Assembly: GCF_051262515.1 (NCBI RefSeq)
Contig: NZ_JBIMER010000004.1
Location: 124,001 to 188,000 of the forward strand
Direction: 5' to 3'
DNA from: Arthrobacter_N sp051262515
GTDB taxonomy: Bacteria > Actinomycetota > Actinomycetes > Actinomycetales > Micrococcaceae
Length of the DNA stretch: 64,000 bases
Below the pieces are notes generated by a model, which was not told the DNA's origin, ran no database searches, and worked only from the letters and a program-made list of their open reading frames with translations. This document shows, piece by piece, positions 34,269 to 43,061 of the stretch; within the stretch, counting starts at the first letter, position 1, and the number at the start of each line of letters is the position of its first letter. The position numbers and the translations under genes were made by a program.

Positions 34269-36188
34269 ATGTCCCCCCACGACACCCTGCCCGTCAGCGC
34301 CTCCTCGAGGCACGTGTTGTCCACCCCGGACGAGGTCTCCCTGGTCCGCGAGACCCTCGCCGCGGCCGGTCACTTCGGCGAGACGACGCGCGTCGCCTAT
34401 TTCGGTCTCGTCGATCCGCCTCGCGGAGCCAACGTGCCCGCGGCCGAGCGCCTGTTCCGAGCGTTCCTGATGGACACCGCCGGGGGACGGCCGAAGGACG
34501 TCGTGGTGTCGACCGCCCGGGCCGAAGTGGTCAGCGTGGTCGAATTGGACACCTCGGTGACGGGCGAACTGCCCGTCGTGGACGAGGAGTACGGTCTGGT
34601 CGAGGAGATCCTGTCCACCGATACCGCGTGGCTCGCGGCCCTTGAGAAGCGCGGTCTCGACGTGGCCAAGGTGCGCGTCGCCCCGCTTTCCGCGGGCGTC
34701 TTCGAATACCCGGAGGAGAAGGGACGGCGGATCCTGCGCGGGCTCGCGTTCCTCCAGGAACACCCCGAGGATTCCGCATGGGCCCATCCGATCGACGGGC
34801 TCGTCGCCTACGTCGACGTCGCGGCGCGGAGCGTGGACCAGGTGCTCGACTTCGGCGTCGTTCCCGTGCCCGCCGAACACGGAAACTACACGGACCCCGA
34901 ACTCACCGGCCCCATGCGCACCACGCAGAAGCCGATCAGTATCACCCAGCCGGAAGGGCCGTCCTTCACTGTGGCGGACGGCAACCACGTGTTGTGGGAG
35001 AAGTGGAGCCTGGACATCGGCTTCGACATGCGCGAGGGCCTGGTGCTGCACAACATCGGGTTCGAGGACGGCGGCCGGACGCGTCCGATCCTGAATCGCG
35101 CCTCCATCGCCGAGATGGTCGTCCCCTACGGCGACCCCTCGCCGGTCCGCAGTTGGCAAAACTACTTCGACACCGGCGAGTACATGCTGGGCCAGTTCGC
35201 GAACTCGCTCGAACTCGGGTGCGACTGCCTCGGCGAGATCCACTACCTCTCCCCCACCATCACGGACGCCTTCGGGAATCCGCGGACCATCGCCAACGGC
35301 ATCTGCATGCACGAGGAGGACTGGTCCATCCTCGCCAAGCACTCGGACCTGTGGAGCGGCGTGAACTACACGCGCCGCAACCGCCGCCTGGTCATCTCCT
35401 TCTTCACCACCATCGGCAACTACGACTACGGGTTCTACTGGTACCTCTACCTGGACGGAACGATCGAGTTCGAGGCCAAGGCCACCGGCGTCGTCTTCAC
35501 CAGCGCACAGCCCTCGAAGGACTACCCGTACTCCTCGGAGATGGCCCCCGGGCTCGGGGCTCCGTTCCACCAGCACCTCTTCGGCGCCCGTCTCGACTTC
35601 GCCCTCGACGGCGGACCGAACCGCGTCGTGGAGGAGGAGGCGGTGCGCGTTCCGATGTCCGCCGAGAACCCGCGGGGCAACGCCTTCACCCGCAAGCGGA
35701 CCGTGCTGACCAGCGAATCCCAGGCAGGCCGGGACGCTGACATGGCCGCCGGCCGGACGTGGGTGGTGCAGAACGCCGACTCGCTCAACCGCCTCGGCGA
35801 GCCGGTCGGATACAGGCTCCACCCGGAGGGCCAACCCACCCTGCTGGCCGACCCGCAGTCCTCGGTCGCCCGGCGCGCCGCCTTCACCACCAAGACGCTG
35901 TGGGTCACCCGCTACGACGAAAGCGAAAGGTACCCCACCGGGGACTTCGTGAACCAGCACCCCGGCGGCGCGGGACTGCCCGAATGGATCAAGGCGGACC
36001 GCAACATCGACGGCGAGGACCTGGTGGTCTGGCACACCTTCGGACTGACCCACTTCCCGCGGGTCGAGGACTGGCCGATCATGCCGGTCGACACCGCCGG
36101 GTTCAGGCTGCGGCCCGAGGGCTTCTTCGACCGCTCGCCCGTCCTGGACGTGCCCGCGCCGGCGTCGGGCAAGAAGTGCCACCGGTAG
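34269..36188 (+). CDS. copper-containing primary amine oxidase (TPQ enzyme)
   Basis: Oxidises primary amines (phenethylamine, tyramine or histamine type) to aldehydes with release of ammonia and H2O2. 639 residues, almost the same length as Arthrobacter globiformis amine oxidase. Active-site residues are all visible: catalytic base Asp301 (YFDTGEY), topaquinone precursor Tyr385 in TIGNYDYGF, and copper ligands His434 and His436 (HQHLF) and His595 (THFPR). No signal peptide, so cytoplasmic. The start is ATG at 34269 with GGAAGG upstream. It heads a cassette with an aldehyde dehydrogenase and a permease, which gives uptake, oxidation and aldehyde removal. The preferred amine cannot be read from sequence. 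Confidence 0.95.
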   Translation: MSPHDTLPVSASSRHVLSTPDEVSLVRETLAAAGHFGETTRVAYFGLVDPPRGANVPAAERLFRAFLMDTAGGRPKDVVVSTARAEVVSVVELDTSVTGELPVVDEEYGLVEEILSTDTAWLAALEKRGLDVAKVRVAPLSAGVFEYPEEKGRRILRGLAFLQEHPEDSAWAHPIDGLVAYVDVAARSVDQVLDFGVVPVPAEHGNYTDPELTGPMRTTQKPISITQPEGPSFTVADGNHVLWEKWSLDIGFDMREGLVLHNIGFEDGGRTRPILNRASIAEMVVPYGDPSPVRSWQNYFDTGEYMLGQFANSLELGCDCLGEIHYLSPTITDAFGNPRTIANGICMHEEDWSILAKHSDLWSGVNYTRRNRRLVISFFTTIGNYDYGFYWYLYLDGTIEFEAKATGVVFTSAQPSKDYPYSSEMAPGLGAPFHQHLFGARLDFALDGGPNRVVEEEAVRVPMSAENPRGNAFTRKRTVLTSESQAGRDADMAAGRTWVVQNADSLNRLGEPVGYRLHPEGQPTLLADPQSSVARRAAFTTKTLWVTRYDESERYPTGDFVNQHPGGAGLPEWIKADRNIDGEDLVVWHTFGLTHFPRVEDWPIMPVDTAGFRLRPEGFFDRSPVLDVPAPASGKKCHR

Positions 36189-36580
36189 GAGCGGCGGCGG
36201 CCGGGGCGCTCGGCGCCCATGCCTGGCTGCTGGCCGCGCACGACCACGGCGTCGCCTTGAACCTGGTCCTGATCCCCATGCTCCTGGTCTGCGCGTGGTG
36301 CGCCGTCCACACCTGGCGGCACACATCCCGCCGCGGGCTCGCGCTGCTGCAGGCCATGTCCCTGGCCATGGCGATCGGGCATGTCGTCCTGGCCCTCGGC
36401 GTCCCGGGCATCACCGCCGCCACGCCCCACGCGGGCCACGGCGCGCCCGGGACACTCACGGCGGCCGCCGCCCCGGCTGCCATGGGCATGCTCGGCGTCG
36501 CGGGCCTCGAACTCCTCGTTGCCGGATACGCCGGATACGCGAAGCGCCCACTGGCACGCCGGATTCCCGCTTCGCTCTGA
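36176..36580 (+). CDS. small multi-helix membrane protein in the amine oxidase cassette
   Basis: Predicted membrane protein of 134 residues from the GTG at 36176, which overlaps the end of the amine oxidase gene by 13 bp. Three to four hydrophobic helices (about residues 22-40, 48-74, 95-120). Histidine-containing loops stand out: HDHG near residue 22, HTWRHTSRRG near 44, and HAGHG near 83. I do not recognise the family. Its position between oxidase and dehydrogenase genes and the histidines suggest, without proof, copper supply or sensing. No good ribosome-binding site is seen for the GTG, so translation may be coupled to the oxidase stop; an in-frame later start is possible. Confidence 0.6.
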   Translation: MPPVGAAAAGALGAHAWLLAAHDHGVALNLVLIPMLLVCAWCAVHTWRHTSRRGLALLQAMSLAMAIGHVVLALGVPGITAATPHAGHGAPGTLTAAAAPAAMGMLGVAGLELLVAGYAGYAKRPLARRIPASL

Positions 36581-36620
36581 ACTTCTTTCCACCCACCACG
36601 AACACCCAGGAGAACACGCC

Positions 36621-38051
36621 ATGACGACCCCATCCGATACCCAGACCGCCACCTGCGAAAACCTGCTCGCGTCCATCCAGCCGGACACCGGCGGGCGGGA
36701 GATCAAGGACCCCGCCACCGGCGAGGTGGTCGGCCGCGCCCCCGAGCACACGGTCGCGGACCTCGAAGCCGCGATCTCCGCGGCCGCCGCCGCGCAACCG
36801 GCATGGGCAGCACTCGGCCACGCCGAGCGCAGCGCGCACCTGAACCGGGCCGCCGACGCCGTCGAGGCCTCCTCCGGGGCCCTTGCCGAGCTGCTCTCCC
36901 GCGAACAGGGCAAACCGCTGAACGGGCCCAACGCGCGCTTCGAGGTCGGCGCCTGCGCCGCCTGGCTGCGCGCCACCGCGTCGTTCGAGATCGAACCGGA
37001 GGTCCTGGTCGACGACGACGGCGGCCGCGCCGAACTCCACTACCGCCCGCGCGGCGTCGTCGGCGCCATCGGCCCCTGGAACTGGCCCATGATGATCAGC
37101 ATCTGGCAGCTCGCCCCGGCCCTGCGCATGGGCAACACCGTGGTCCTCAAGCCCTCCGGGAACACACCCCTGTCCGTCCTGGCCCTGGTGCGCGTACTCA
37201 ACACGGCCCTGCCCGCCGACGTCCTCCACGTCGTCTCCGGCCGCCGCGACGTCGGCGCCGTCCTCGCCTCCCACCCGGACATCGCCAAGATCATGTTCAC
37301 CGGCTCCACCGCGGCCGGACAGGACATCATCCGCTCCTCCGCCGGCACCGTGAAGCGCCTGACCCTCGAGCTCGGCGGCAACGACGCTGGCATCGTCCTG
37401 CCCGACGCCGACCCGGCCGCGATCGCCCAGGACCTCTTCTGGGGCGCGTTCATCAACACCGGCCAGACCTGCGCCGCGCTCAAGCGCCTCTACGTCCACG
37501 AGGAGATCTACGACGACGTCGTCGCCGCCCTGACCGACGTCGCCAAGGCCATGCCCATGGGTGTCGGACTCGACGAGAACAACGTCCTCGGGCCCCTGCA
37601 GAACCGGGCGCAGTACGACGTCGTCGCGAACCTCGTCCAAGCCGCCAAGGACGCCGGCGCCCGCATCGTCCTTGGCGGGAACCCCGTCCGGGACCAGCCC
37701 GGCTACTTCTACCCGACCACCCTCGTCGCGGACATCGAAGACGACAACCCGCTGGTCACCCAGGAGCAGTTCGGCCCCGCCTTGCCGATCGTGAAGTACT
37801 CCACCGTCGACGAGGCCGTCGCGATGGCCAACGGGCTAGACGTCGGCCTCGGCGCCTCCGTCTGGTCCTCCGACACCGACGCCGCCCGCGCGGTCGCCGC
37901 CCGCATCGAGGCCGGAAGCGTGTGGATCAACAAGCACGGCACCGTCGACCCCCGCGTCCCCTTCGGCGGCGCCAAGGCCTCCGGCTACGGACTCGAGTTC
38001 GGCGTCGAGGGACTCAAGCACCTCGGACAACCCCAAATCATCAGCTACTAG
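36621..38051 (+). CDS. aldehyde dehydrogenase
   Basis: NAD(P)-dependent aldehyde dehydrogenase of 476 residues. Catalytic residues present: Asn154 (GPWNWP), Lys177 (VVLKPSG), Glu250 (LELGGND) and nucleophile Cys284 (GQTCAALKR). Close in style to phenylacetaldehyde/4-hydroxyphenylacetaldehyde-oxidising enzymes, so it probably oxidises the aldehyde released by the amine oxidase. The start is ATG at 36621 with AGGAG upstream; it lies 40 bp after the membrane protein gene and 28 bp before the permease. Confidence 0.94.
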   Translation: MTTPSDTQTATCENLLASIQPDTGGREIKDPATGEVVGRAPEHTVADLEAAISAAAAAQPAWAALGHAERSAHLNRAADAVEASSGALAELLSREQGKPLNGPNARFEVGACAAWLRATASFEIEPEVLVDDDGGRAELHYRPRGVVGAIGPWNWPMMISIWQLAPALRMGNTVVLKPSGNTPLSVLALVRVLNTALPADVLHVVSGRRDVGAVLASHPDIAKIMFTGSTAAGQDIIRSSAGTVKRLTLELGGNDAGIVLPDADPAAIAQDLFWGAFINTGQTCAALKRLYVHEEIYDDVVAALTDVAKAMPMGVGLDENNVLGPLQNRAQYDVVANLVQAAKDAGARIVLGGNPVRDQPGYFYPTTLVADIEDDNPLVTQEQFGPALPIVKYSTVDEAVAMANGLDVGLGASVWSSDTDAARAVAARIEAGSVWINKHGTVDPRVPFGGAKASGYGLEFGVEGLKHLGQPQIISY

Positions 38052-38079
38052 GTCCGCCGTTTAACCCCAAGGAGTAGTC

Positions 38080-39558
38080 ATGGCCCTACAGTCCCCACAC
38101 CAAGCCCCCACGACTCAGGCGGGCCTCGGGCGACGCCGCCTCGGCGTTCCGGCCCTGGTCTTCATGATCATCGCCGCATCCGCGCCGCTGACCGTCGTGG
38201 CGGGAGGGGTGACCAGCAACTACGCCGTCAGCGGGTTGCTCGGCATCCCGCTGTCGTTCGTGGTGCTCGGCGCGGTGCTGCTGGTGTTCGCCGTCGGGTA
38301 CACCGCGATGAGCCGCCACGTTCACAACGCCGGCGCCTTCTACGCCTACATCTCGCGCGGGCTCGGCAAGCCCGCCGGCATCGGTTCGGCCTGGATCGCG
38401 CTCGTCTCCTACAACGCCATGCAGGTGGGGATCTACGGCCTGTTCGGATTCGCGCTTTCCTCCTTCGTGGGGGGCCTCTCCGGAATCGACGTGCCGTGGT
38501 GGGCCTCTGCCCTGGTCGGCTGGGTCGTCGTGGCCCTGCTGGGGGTCAACAAGGTGGATCTCTCCGCGAAGGTCCTGGGCGTGTTGGTGGCCCTGGAGTT
38601 CGCCGTTGTGGTGGTCTACGACGTCCTGGCCGTGGGCGCCGCTCCGGAGGGCGTCACGGCAGCCTCGCTGTCGCCGGGAAACCTCTTCACCGCCGGCGTC
38701 GGGGCGGCCCTGGCCTTCAGCATCGCCGCGTTCATGGGATTCGAATCCGGCGCCATCTACAACGAGGAGGTCAAGGACCCGCGGGTGACGGCCCGCCGGG
38801 CGACCCTGATCGCCGTGTCCGTGATCGCTGGCTTCTACGCGCTGTCCGCGTGGGCCGTGGCGGTCGGTGAGGGCGACTCCGCCGTCGTGGACCGCTCCCG
38901 CGAGTTCGGTCCGGACCTGATGTTCGTGTTCCTGGCCGAGCGCGGGCCCGCGTGGCTGGTGGACGTCTCCGCCCTGCTGTTCATCACCAGCCTGCTCGCG
39001 GCGCTCATCGCCTTCCACAACGTGGTGGCCCGGTACCTCTTCTCGCTGGGCCGCGAAGGGGTGTTGCCTCCGATCCTGGCGCGCACGAATCCACGCACGC
39101 AGGCTCCGGCCGCCGGCTCGCTCGCGCAGTCCGCGGTGGCTCTGGTGGTCTTGGTGCTGTTTGCCTGGGCGGGCGCCGGCCACGAATACGGTCCGCTGTT
39201 CCCGGTGCTGACCATGTTCACCTGGCTGACCAACACCGGCGCCTTCGGCCTGGTGCTCCTGATGGCGCTGACCTCGTTCGCCGTCGTCGGCTACTTCCGG
39301 CGTCAGCCGCACGGGTTGGGCGCGTGGACGCGCATCGTCGCGCCGGTGGTGGCCGGCGTGGCGCTGACGGCGCTTTTCGGCGCCATCGTCGCCAACTTCG
39401 ACGTCCTGATCGGGCTCGAAGGGGCCAGCGTGCTGTCGTGGCTGTTGCCGGCAGCGGTCGTGGTGCCAGGCGTCGCAGCCTTCGCGTGGGCCTTCCGGCT
39501 ACGGACAGCGAATCCGGCCGTCTACGCGCGCGTGGGGCGGGGCGGGGAGGCGGGCTGA
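38080..39558 (+). CDS. APC-family amino acid/amine permease
   Basis: Secondary transporter of 492 residues with about twelve hydrophobic helices. The APC signature in helix 1 is present (MIIAASAPLTVVAGGVTSNYAVSG, about 27-50), as is the helix-6 region (ALAFSIAAFMGFESGAIYNEEVKDP). Imports amino acids or amines with a cation. The start is ATG at 38080 with AAGGAGT upstream. Last gene of the amine cassette, so the substrate is probably the amine used by the copper oxidase. Confidence 0.92.
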   Translation: MALQSPHQAPTTQAGLGRRRLGVPALVFMIIAASAPLTVVAGGVTSNYAVSGLLGIPLSFVVLGAVLLVFAVGYTAMSRHVHNAGAFYAYISRGLGKPAGIGSAWIALVSYNAMQVGIYGLFGFALSSFVGGLSGIDVPWWASALVGWVVVALLGVNKVDLSAKVLGVLVALEFAVVVVYDVLAVGAAPEGVTAASLSPGNLFTAGVGAALAFSIAAFMGFESGAIYNEEVKDPRVTARRATLIAVSVIAGFYALSAWAVAVGEGDSAVVDRSREFGPDLMFVFLAERGPAWLVDVSALLFITSLLAALIAFHNVVARYLFSLGREGVLPPILARTNPRTQAPAAGSLAQSAVALVVLVLFAWAGAGHEYGPLFPVLTMFTWLTNTGAFGLVLLMALTSFAVVGYFRRQPHGLGAWTRIVAPVVAGVALTALFGAIVANFDVLIGLEGASVLSWLLPAAVVVPGVAAFAWAFRLRTANPAVYARVGRGGEAG

Positions 39559-39595
39559 TGGCTACGAACCGGTCCCCAACCGGATCGTAGCCATC
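39557..39595 (+). terminator. terminator of the amine oxidase cassette
   Basis: Perfect arms GATGGCTACGA / TCGTAGCCATC with an inner ACCGG/CCGGA helix, starting inside the permease stop codon. Confidence 0.75.
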
Positions 39596-39757
39596 CTCCC
39601 CCTATGCACTTCCCCCAGTGCGAACGGCCTGCGGCCTTCCCCTCGTCTGCGAGCCGTGCGGACAGTTTCTCCGGTAAGCGAGCGATCCACAAGAGCAGAA
39701 GTGGATTTCGTGTCAAATTGGGGCTGGTGGGACCAATGGTCACATGGGACGAAAAAG

Positions 39758-39781
39758 GCGTGGCCACCCCCGCGGCCACGC
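39758..39781 (-). terminator. second terminator after the DUF4193 gene
   Basis: GCGTGGCC / GGCCACGC hairpin, followed on the minus strand by CTTTTTCG, a proper intrinsic terminator pattern. The region 39596-39757 otherwise shows no gene I can support. Confidence 0.75.
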
Positions 39782-39814
39782 GCTAGCTCCAACGACACCC
39801 TCGGTGCCCGTCGC

Positions 39815-39834
39815 GCCCCGGCTCGCGCCGGGGC
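39815..39834 (-). terminator. hairpin just after the DUF4193 stop
   Basis: GCCCCGGC / GCCGGGGC with a four-base loop, nine bases beyond the minus-strand stop. Confidence 0.6.
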
Positions 39835-39842
39835 CGGCTTTC

Positions 39843-40145
39843 TTAGCCCTCGCAGTCCTTGCAGAACTTGATGCCCTTGGACTCGCGGGCGACCTGCGAC
39901 CGGTGCCGCACCAGGAAGCACGAGCCACAGGTGAACTCGTCCTCGCCTTGGGGCACGACGGTGACGTTCAGCTCCTCGTCGGAGAGGTCCGCGTCCGGAA
40001 GGGTGACGCCGTCGATGTTTTCGGACTCGTCCAGCTCGGCCGAGACGTTCCGCGCATCCGGGGCGCCCATGGTCTGGACAGTCTTCAGCGTGGCGTCCGA
40101 CGCCTCGGCAACATCCGGGCGCATCTCGTCGTAGTCCTGGGCCAT
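39843..40145 (-). CDS. DUF4193 zinc-ribbon-like protein
   Basis: Actinobacteria-specific protein of 100 residues. The N-terminus reads MAQDYDEMRPDV; the middle is acidic (LPDADLSDEELNV); the C-terminus has two cysteine pairs, CGSCFLVRHRSQ and FCKDCEG (about 80-100), suited to bind zinc. Function unknown; it is often described as essential or conserved with RNA polymerase-associated functions, but I cannot support that from sequence. The start is ATG at 40145 with GGAGGAG upstream. Two terminators follow. Confidence 0.9.
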   Translation of the reverse strand: MAQDYDEMRPDVAEASDATLKTVQTMGAPDARNVSAELDESENIDGVTLPDADLSDEELNVTVVPQGEDEFTCGSCFLVRHRSQVARESKGIKFCKDCEG

Positions 40146-40256
40146 GCGGCTCCTCCAATTCATGTTTCGGTCGGTGGCTAGGGTACACCCCGAAACTGCT
40201 TTGGCAAGCATCCGCCCGAAACTTGTCCTCCTCGGGTGTCGCGGCCCGGGGGCGCC

Positions 40257-40379
40257 TCACATGAACAGCGCTATGGACCCCGACAGCACCGCCAGCAGTC
40301 CGACCACCAGCACCAGCCCCACAGCCACCGTCAGAACCCCCATGACAGCCAGCCACGCCACCGTTCTCATTTCGCCCAT
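40257..40379 (-). CDS. possible 40-residue single-helix membrane protein
   Basis: Short frame with one strong hydrophobic helix (VAWLAVMGVLTVAVGLVLVVGLLAVLSG) covering most of its length and ending SIALFM. The start is ATG at 40379 with GAAGGC just upstream. No family recognised. It lies beside decayed genes, so it may itself be noise or a small membrane peptide. Confidence 0.35.
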   Translation of the reverse strand: MGEMRTVAWLAVMGVLTVAVGLVLVVGLLAVLSGSIALFM

Positions 40380-40533
40380 GCCTTCATTCGTCCCGTCGTG
40401 ATCACGTGACCACGCCTTCCACTCAAGCCCAGACAACGGCATGACGCGGGCCGAAACCACCGTCGTTACACAGTCGGAATGCATTCGTGCCGAACCGGTT
40501 ACCTTGGCTGAGACGACCACCGTATGAAAGGCC

Positions 40534-40830
40534 TCAACGGGTGCGGCGAGTGGTCTTTGCCCGCAAGTGCAGCCGTGAGATCCAGTACGCCGAGCACCAG
40601 CCGCAAGGTGCCGTTGAGCACGTAGAGCCCCCCTCGTGCACCTCCGGGTCGGGCTCCTCCAGCGGCTCCTCCGCATGCAGCACGTGTTTGTACGCCTGGA
40701 TCCCACCCGGCCGGCGCGTCAACGGCAGATCGGTGCCACGGTGCCCTTCGATGGGGCGGAGATGCACGCGCGGGTCGCCGGTGGTCGGCGCTCCCACCAA
40801 CTCGTCGAGGGGACCCGGCGCGCCTTCGCC
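40534..40830 (-). pseudogene. remnant of an HTH/cupin transcriptional regulator
   Basis: The minus strand encodes, in pieces, a segment of an XRE/cupin regulator: HRGTDLPLTRRPGGIQAYKH then VLHAEEPLEEPDPEVHEGG in one frame, and LYVLNGTLRLVLGVLDLTA in another, so a frameshift splits the cupin barrel. The DNA-binding N-terminus and the barrel's end are not found. In related genomes this regulator stands divergently from a FAD oxidoreductase; here the oxidoreductase next door is broken too. Confidence 0.6.
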
Positions 40831-40927
40831 AGCGGCAACAGCAACTCGAGGTCCGGTACAACGTCGAACGCTGCGGGGATCATCGTTCCCGGAACCGCCA
40901 TAGGCACCGCAGGCGTCACCTATCCGC

Positions 40928-41595
40928 GCTACCGCTTCCGCACCACGTTCGACGGCGGAACGGTGGGGCAGGGAGGTGCTGCACTGCCCCTTCTGCCACG
41001 GATGGGAGGTCCGTGATCGGCGCATCGGGGTCCTCGGCACCGGCGCCATGTCCGTGTAACAGGCGTTGCTCTTCAGGCAGTGGAGCGGAAGCATCACGCT
41101 CTTCCTCAACGACACGGTGGAGCCCACCGCGCAGGAGTGGGAGCACTTGGCGGCGCGGGGCGTCATCGTCGTCGACAGCGCGGTCGCCCGCGTCCTGAAC
41201 GACGGCGTCGGCGGCGCCCTCAGCGAAGTGGAACTGGCCCGCGGACGGGTGTTGCGGTGGACTCCCTGACAGTCGAGCCGCGCTTCGTCGCCAACGCCGG
41301 GATCTTCGCGGGCTTGGGGCTGGACGTCGTCCAGCACCCGGCCGGGGTCGGCGAGCACCTTGCCGTGGACGAAATGGGAGCCGCCGCGGTGGACGGCGCG
41401 TGGGCCGCGGGCAACGTGGCAAACCTGATGCTGCAGGTTCTGCCGGCGGCGGCGTCCGGCTCGACCGCCGCGATGGCCATCAACAACGACCTGATGGCCG
41501 AGGAGCTGCAACGGGACCTGATGGCGTACCGAAGCGCATCCACTATCGCGACGGACCGTGAAGCGGGCACTATGGGAGCGGAGGTTTCCCGATGA
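40928..41595 (+). pseudogene. broken NAD(P)/FAD-dependent (thioredoxin reductase-like) oxidoreductase
   Basis: Three lesions are visible. The frame from about 40958 reads ERWGREVLHCPFCHGWEVRD and IGVLGTGAMSV, then hits an in-frame TAA (41057-41059) and continues QALLFRQWSGSITLFLNDTV. Near 41255-41265 a one-base shift moves the reading into the frame DSLTVEPRFVANAGIFAGLG through AAGNVANLMLQVLPAAASG. The N-terminal FAD-binding region before about 40928 is missing. The last codon overlaps the methyltransferase ATG (ATGA), showing that the two were once an operon. Confidence 0.8.
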
Positions 41596-42278
41596 AGACA
41601 CACCACCAGCACCACGACCATGGTCCGCGCGAGTTCGACGAGACGTTTTGGAACGCCCGGTACGGCGAGAAGCAGCGGATTTGGAGCGGCAAACCGAATC
41701 CCCAGTTGGTCGCCGAGACCGAGGGCATTGCGCCGGGGACAGCGCTCGACGTCGGCTGCGGCGAGGGAGCCGACGCGCTGTGGCTGTCTTCCCGCGGCTG
41801 GCGGGTCACCGGCGTCGACATCTCGTCGGTCGCGCTGGACCGCGCCGCCGGTCACGAACGGGAATCCGGCGCCCCACACGACGGCGGCGAGCGCCACCCC
41901 GTGCGTTGGGAGCATCACGACTTGACCAGTTGGGATCCGCCGTCCGAGTCCTTCGACCTGGTCACCGCCCAGTACATGCACCTGCCCGCGGCCCAGCGCG
42001 ACCCGCTGTTCCGTGCCCTGGCGCGGGCGGTGGCACCGGGCGGCACACTGTTGGTCGTGGGGCACCACCCGTCGGACATGCAGACCGCGGCGTCGCGTCC
42101 CGACCGCCCGGACCTTTACTACAACGCGGCCGACGTGGCCGCCCTGCTCGACGACACGTGGTTGCACGAGGTCCTCGAATCCCGCCCGCGCGAAGGCAGC
42201 GGACCTGAAGGCGCTAAGCTCGCCGTGGCCGACGCGGTCTACCGCGGTCGGCGCCGCCTAGCTCGTCCGCACGGGTGA
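41592..42278 (+). CDS. class I SAM-dependent methyltransferase
   Basis: Soluble methyltransferase of 228 residues. A His-rich start (MKTHHQHHDHG) precedes FDETFWNARYGEKQRIWSGKPNPQLVAE (about 15-42), the SAM-binding motif I LDVGCGEGADALWLSSRG (about 52-69), GVDIS (motif II), and FDLVTAQYMHLP. Tellurite/thiol-type or small-molecule methyltransferases share this layout; substrate unknown. The start is ATG at 41592 with GGAGG upstream. It was the distal gene of an operon whose oxidoreductase is now a pseudogene; it appears intact. Confidence 0.88.
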   Translation: MKTHHQHHDHGPREFDETFWNARYGEKQRIWSGKPNPQLVAETEGIAPGTALDVGCGEGADALWLSSRGWRVTGVDISSVALDRAAGHERESGAPHDGGERHPVRWEHHDLTSWDPPSESFDLVTAQYMHLPAAQRDPLFRALARAVAPGGTLLVVGHHPSDMQTAASRPDRPDLYYNAADVAALLDDTWLHEVLESRPREGSGPEGAKLAVADAVYRGRRRLARPHG

Positions 42279-43031
42279 AAAGGCGTCGCCCAGGGTCGTG
42301 AAGTCGTATCCCATGTCCAGCAGTGCGGGCACCACGGCCGCGAGTCCCGCGGCCGTGCCCGATTCGGGGTGGTTTGCGTGCGCAAGGATGATGTCGCCCG
42401 TACGGGACTTGGCGGTCTCCGATGCGACCAGCGCCGCGGGGTAGGTCGCCCCGGCGTCGGCATTGACGCTGAAGCCAGCCGGCGTCAGGCCAAGCGCGAA
42501 GCAAATCTCCGCCGCGACGGCGTCCAGGAATGCCGTGCCGGGACGGAAGAACCGGGGACGTTGTCCGGATATCTCCGCGAGCAGAGCGTCGTTGGACATG
42601 ACTTCCTCGTTTCGGGCCACCGCAAAAATCCAGCGTCAAGGCGATTCCGAAGTCCGGATCAGGGAGCAACAGGGGAACCTTCGGCGCCTCGAGGCCCCAA
42701 TAGGTAGGTGTGCGTCCGGCGAAGGCGGCGGTGATCTCGTCCCGCGAGGGCCGTGGCCGGACCGAAGGTCCGGGACTGGGGGTTGGCGGCGAGCCGGGGG
42801 CAGGCTGGGAAGCGGACGGTGCGGGGATGCGTCGGGGACGGGTGTGGGCCGTGGCTGTCCGGCGACTTCAGTTGCGGGACGGCATCCGGCCAGCACCAAC
42901 GCCGCAGCGGACAGCAGGACCACACGACGCGCCGGCCCCCGACCGTAGGCACTTCTGACGATGGAATTCCCCAGTTTTTTTCGTGGCGGCCCGACGCACC
43001 CGCGCAAAAGCCAAGGGAGACCGTTTCCCAC
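42258..43031 (-). pseudogene. polysaccharide deacetylase lipoprotein, deleted and frameshifted
   Basis: Read on the minus strand: a lipoprotein-like leader (VVLLSAAALVLAGC) and proline-rich spacer, then in another frame DEITAAFAGRTPTYWGLEAP and ALTLDFCGGP (NodB motif 1), then a jump to NDALLAEISGQRPRFFRPGT (motif 3), NADAGATYPAALVAS and ILAHANHPESGTAAGL (motif 5). The stretch that should hold the HxxxH metal site (about 70-90 residues) is gone, and the parts lie in different frames. The enzyme cannot be active. The 5' limit is approximate. Confidence 0.75.
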
Positions 43032-43061
43032 GGACCAACATACAGCGCCCCGCGTTGTCCC

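Noticed and set aside
39604..39871. Small plus-strand frames in 39604-39871
   Set aside because: No ribosome-binding site or recognisable family; they run through two terminator hairpins of the opposite strand.
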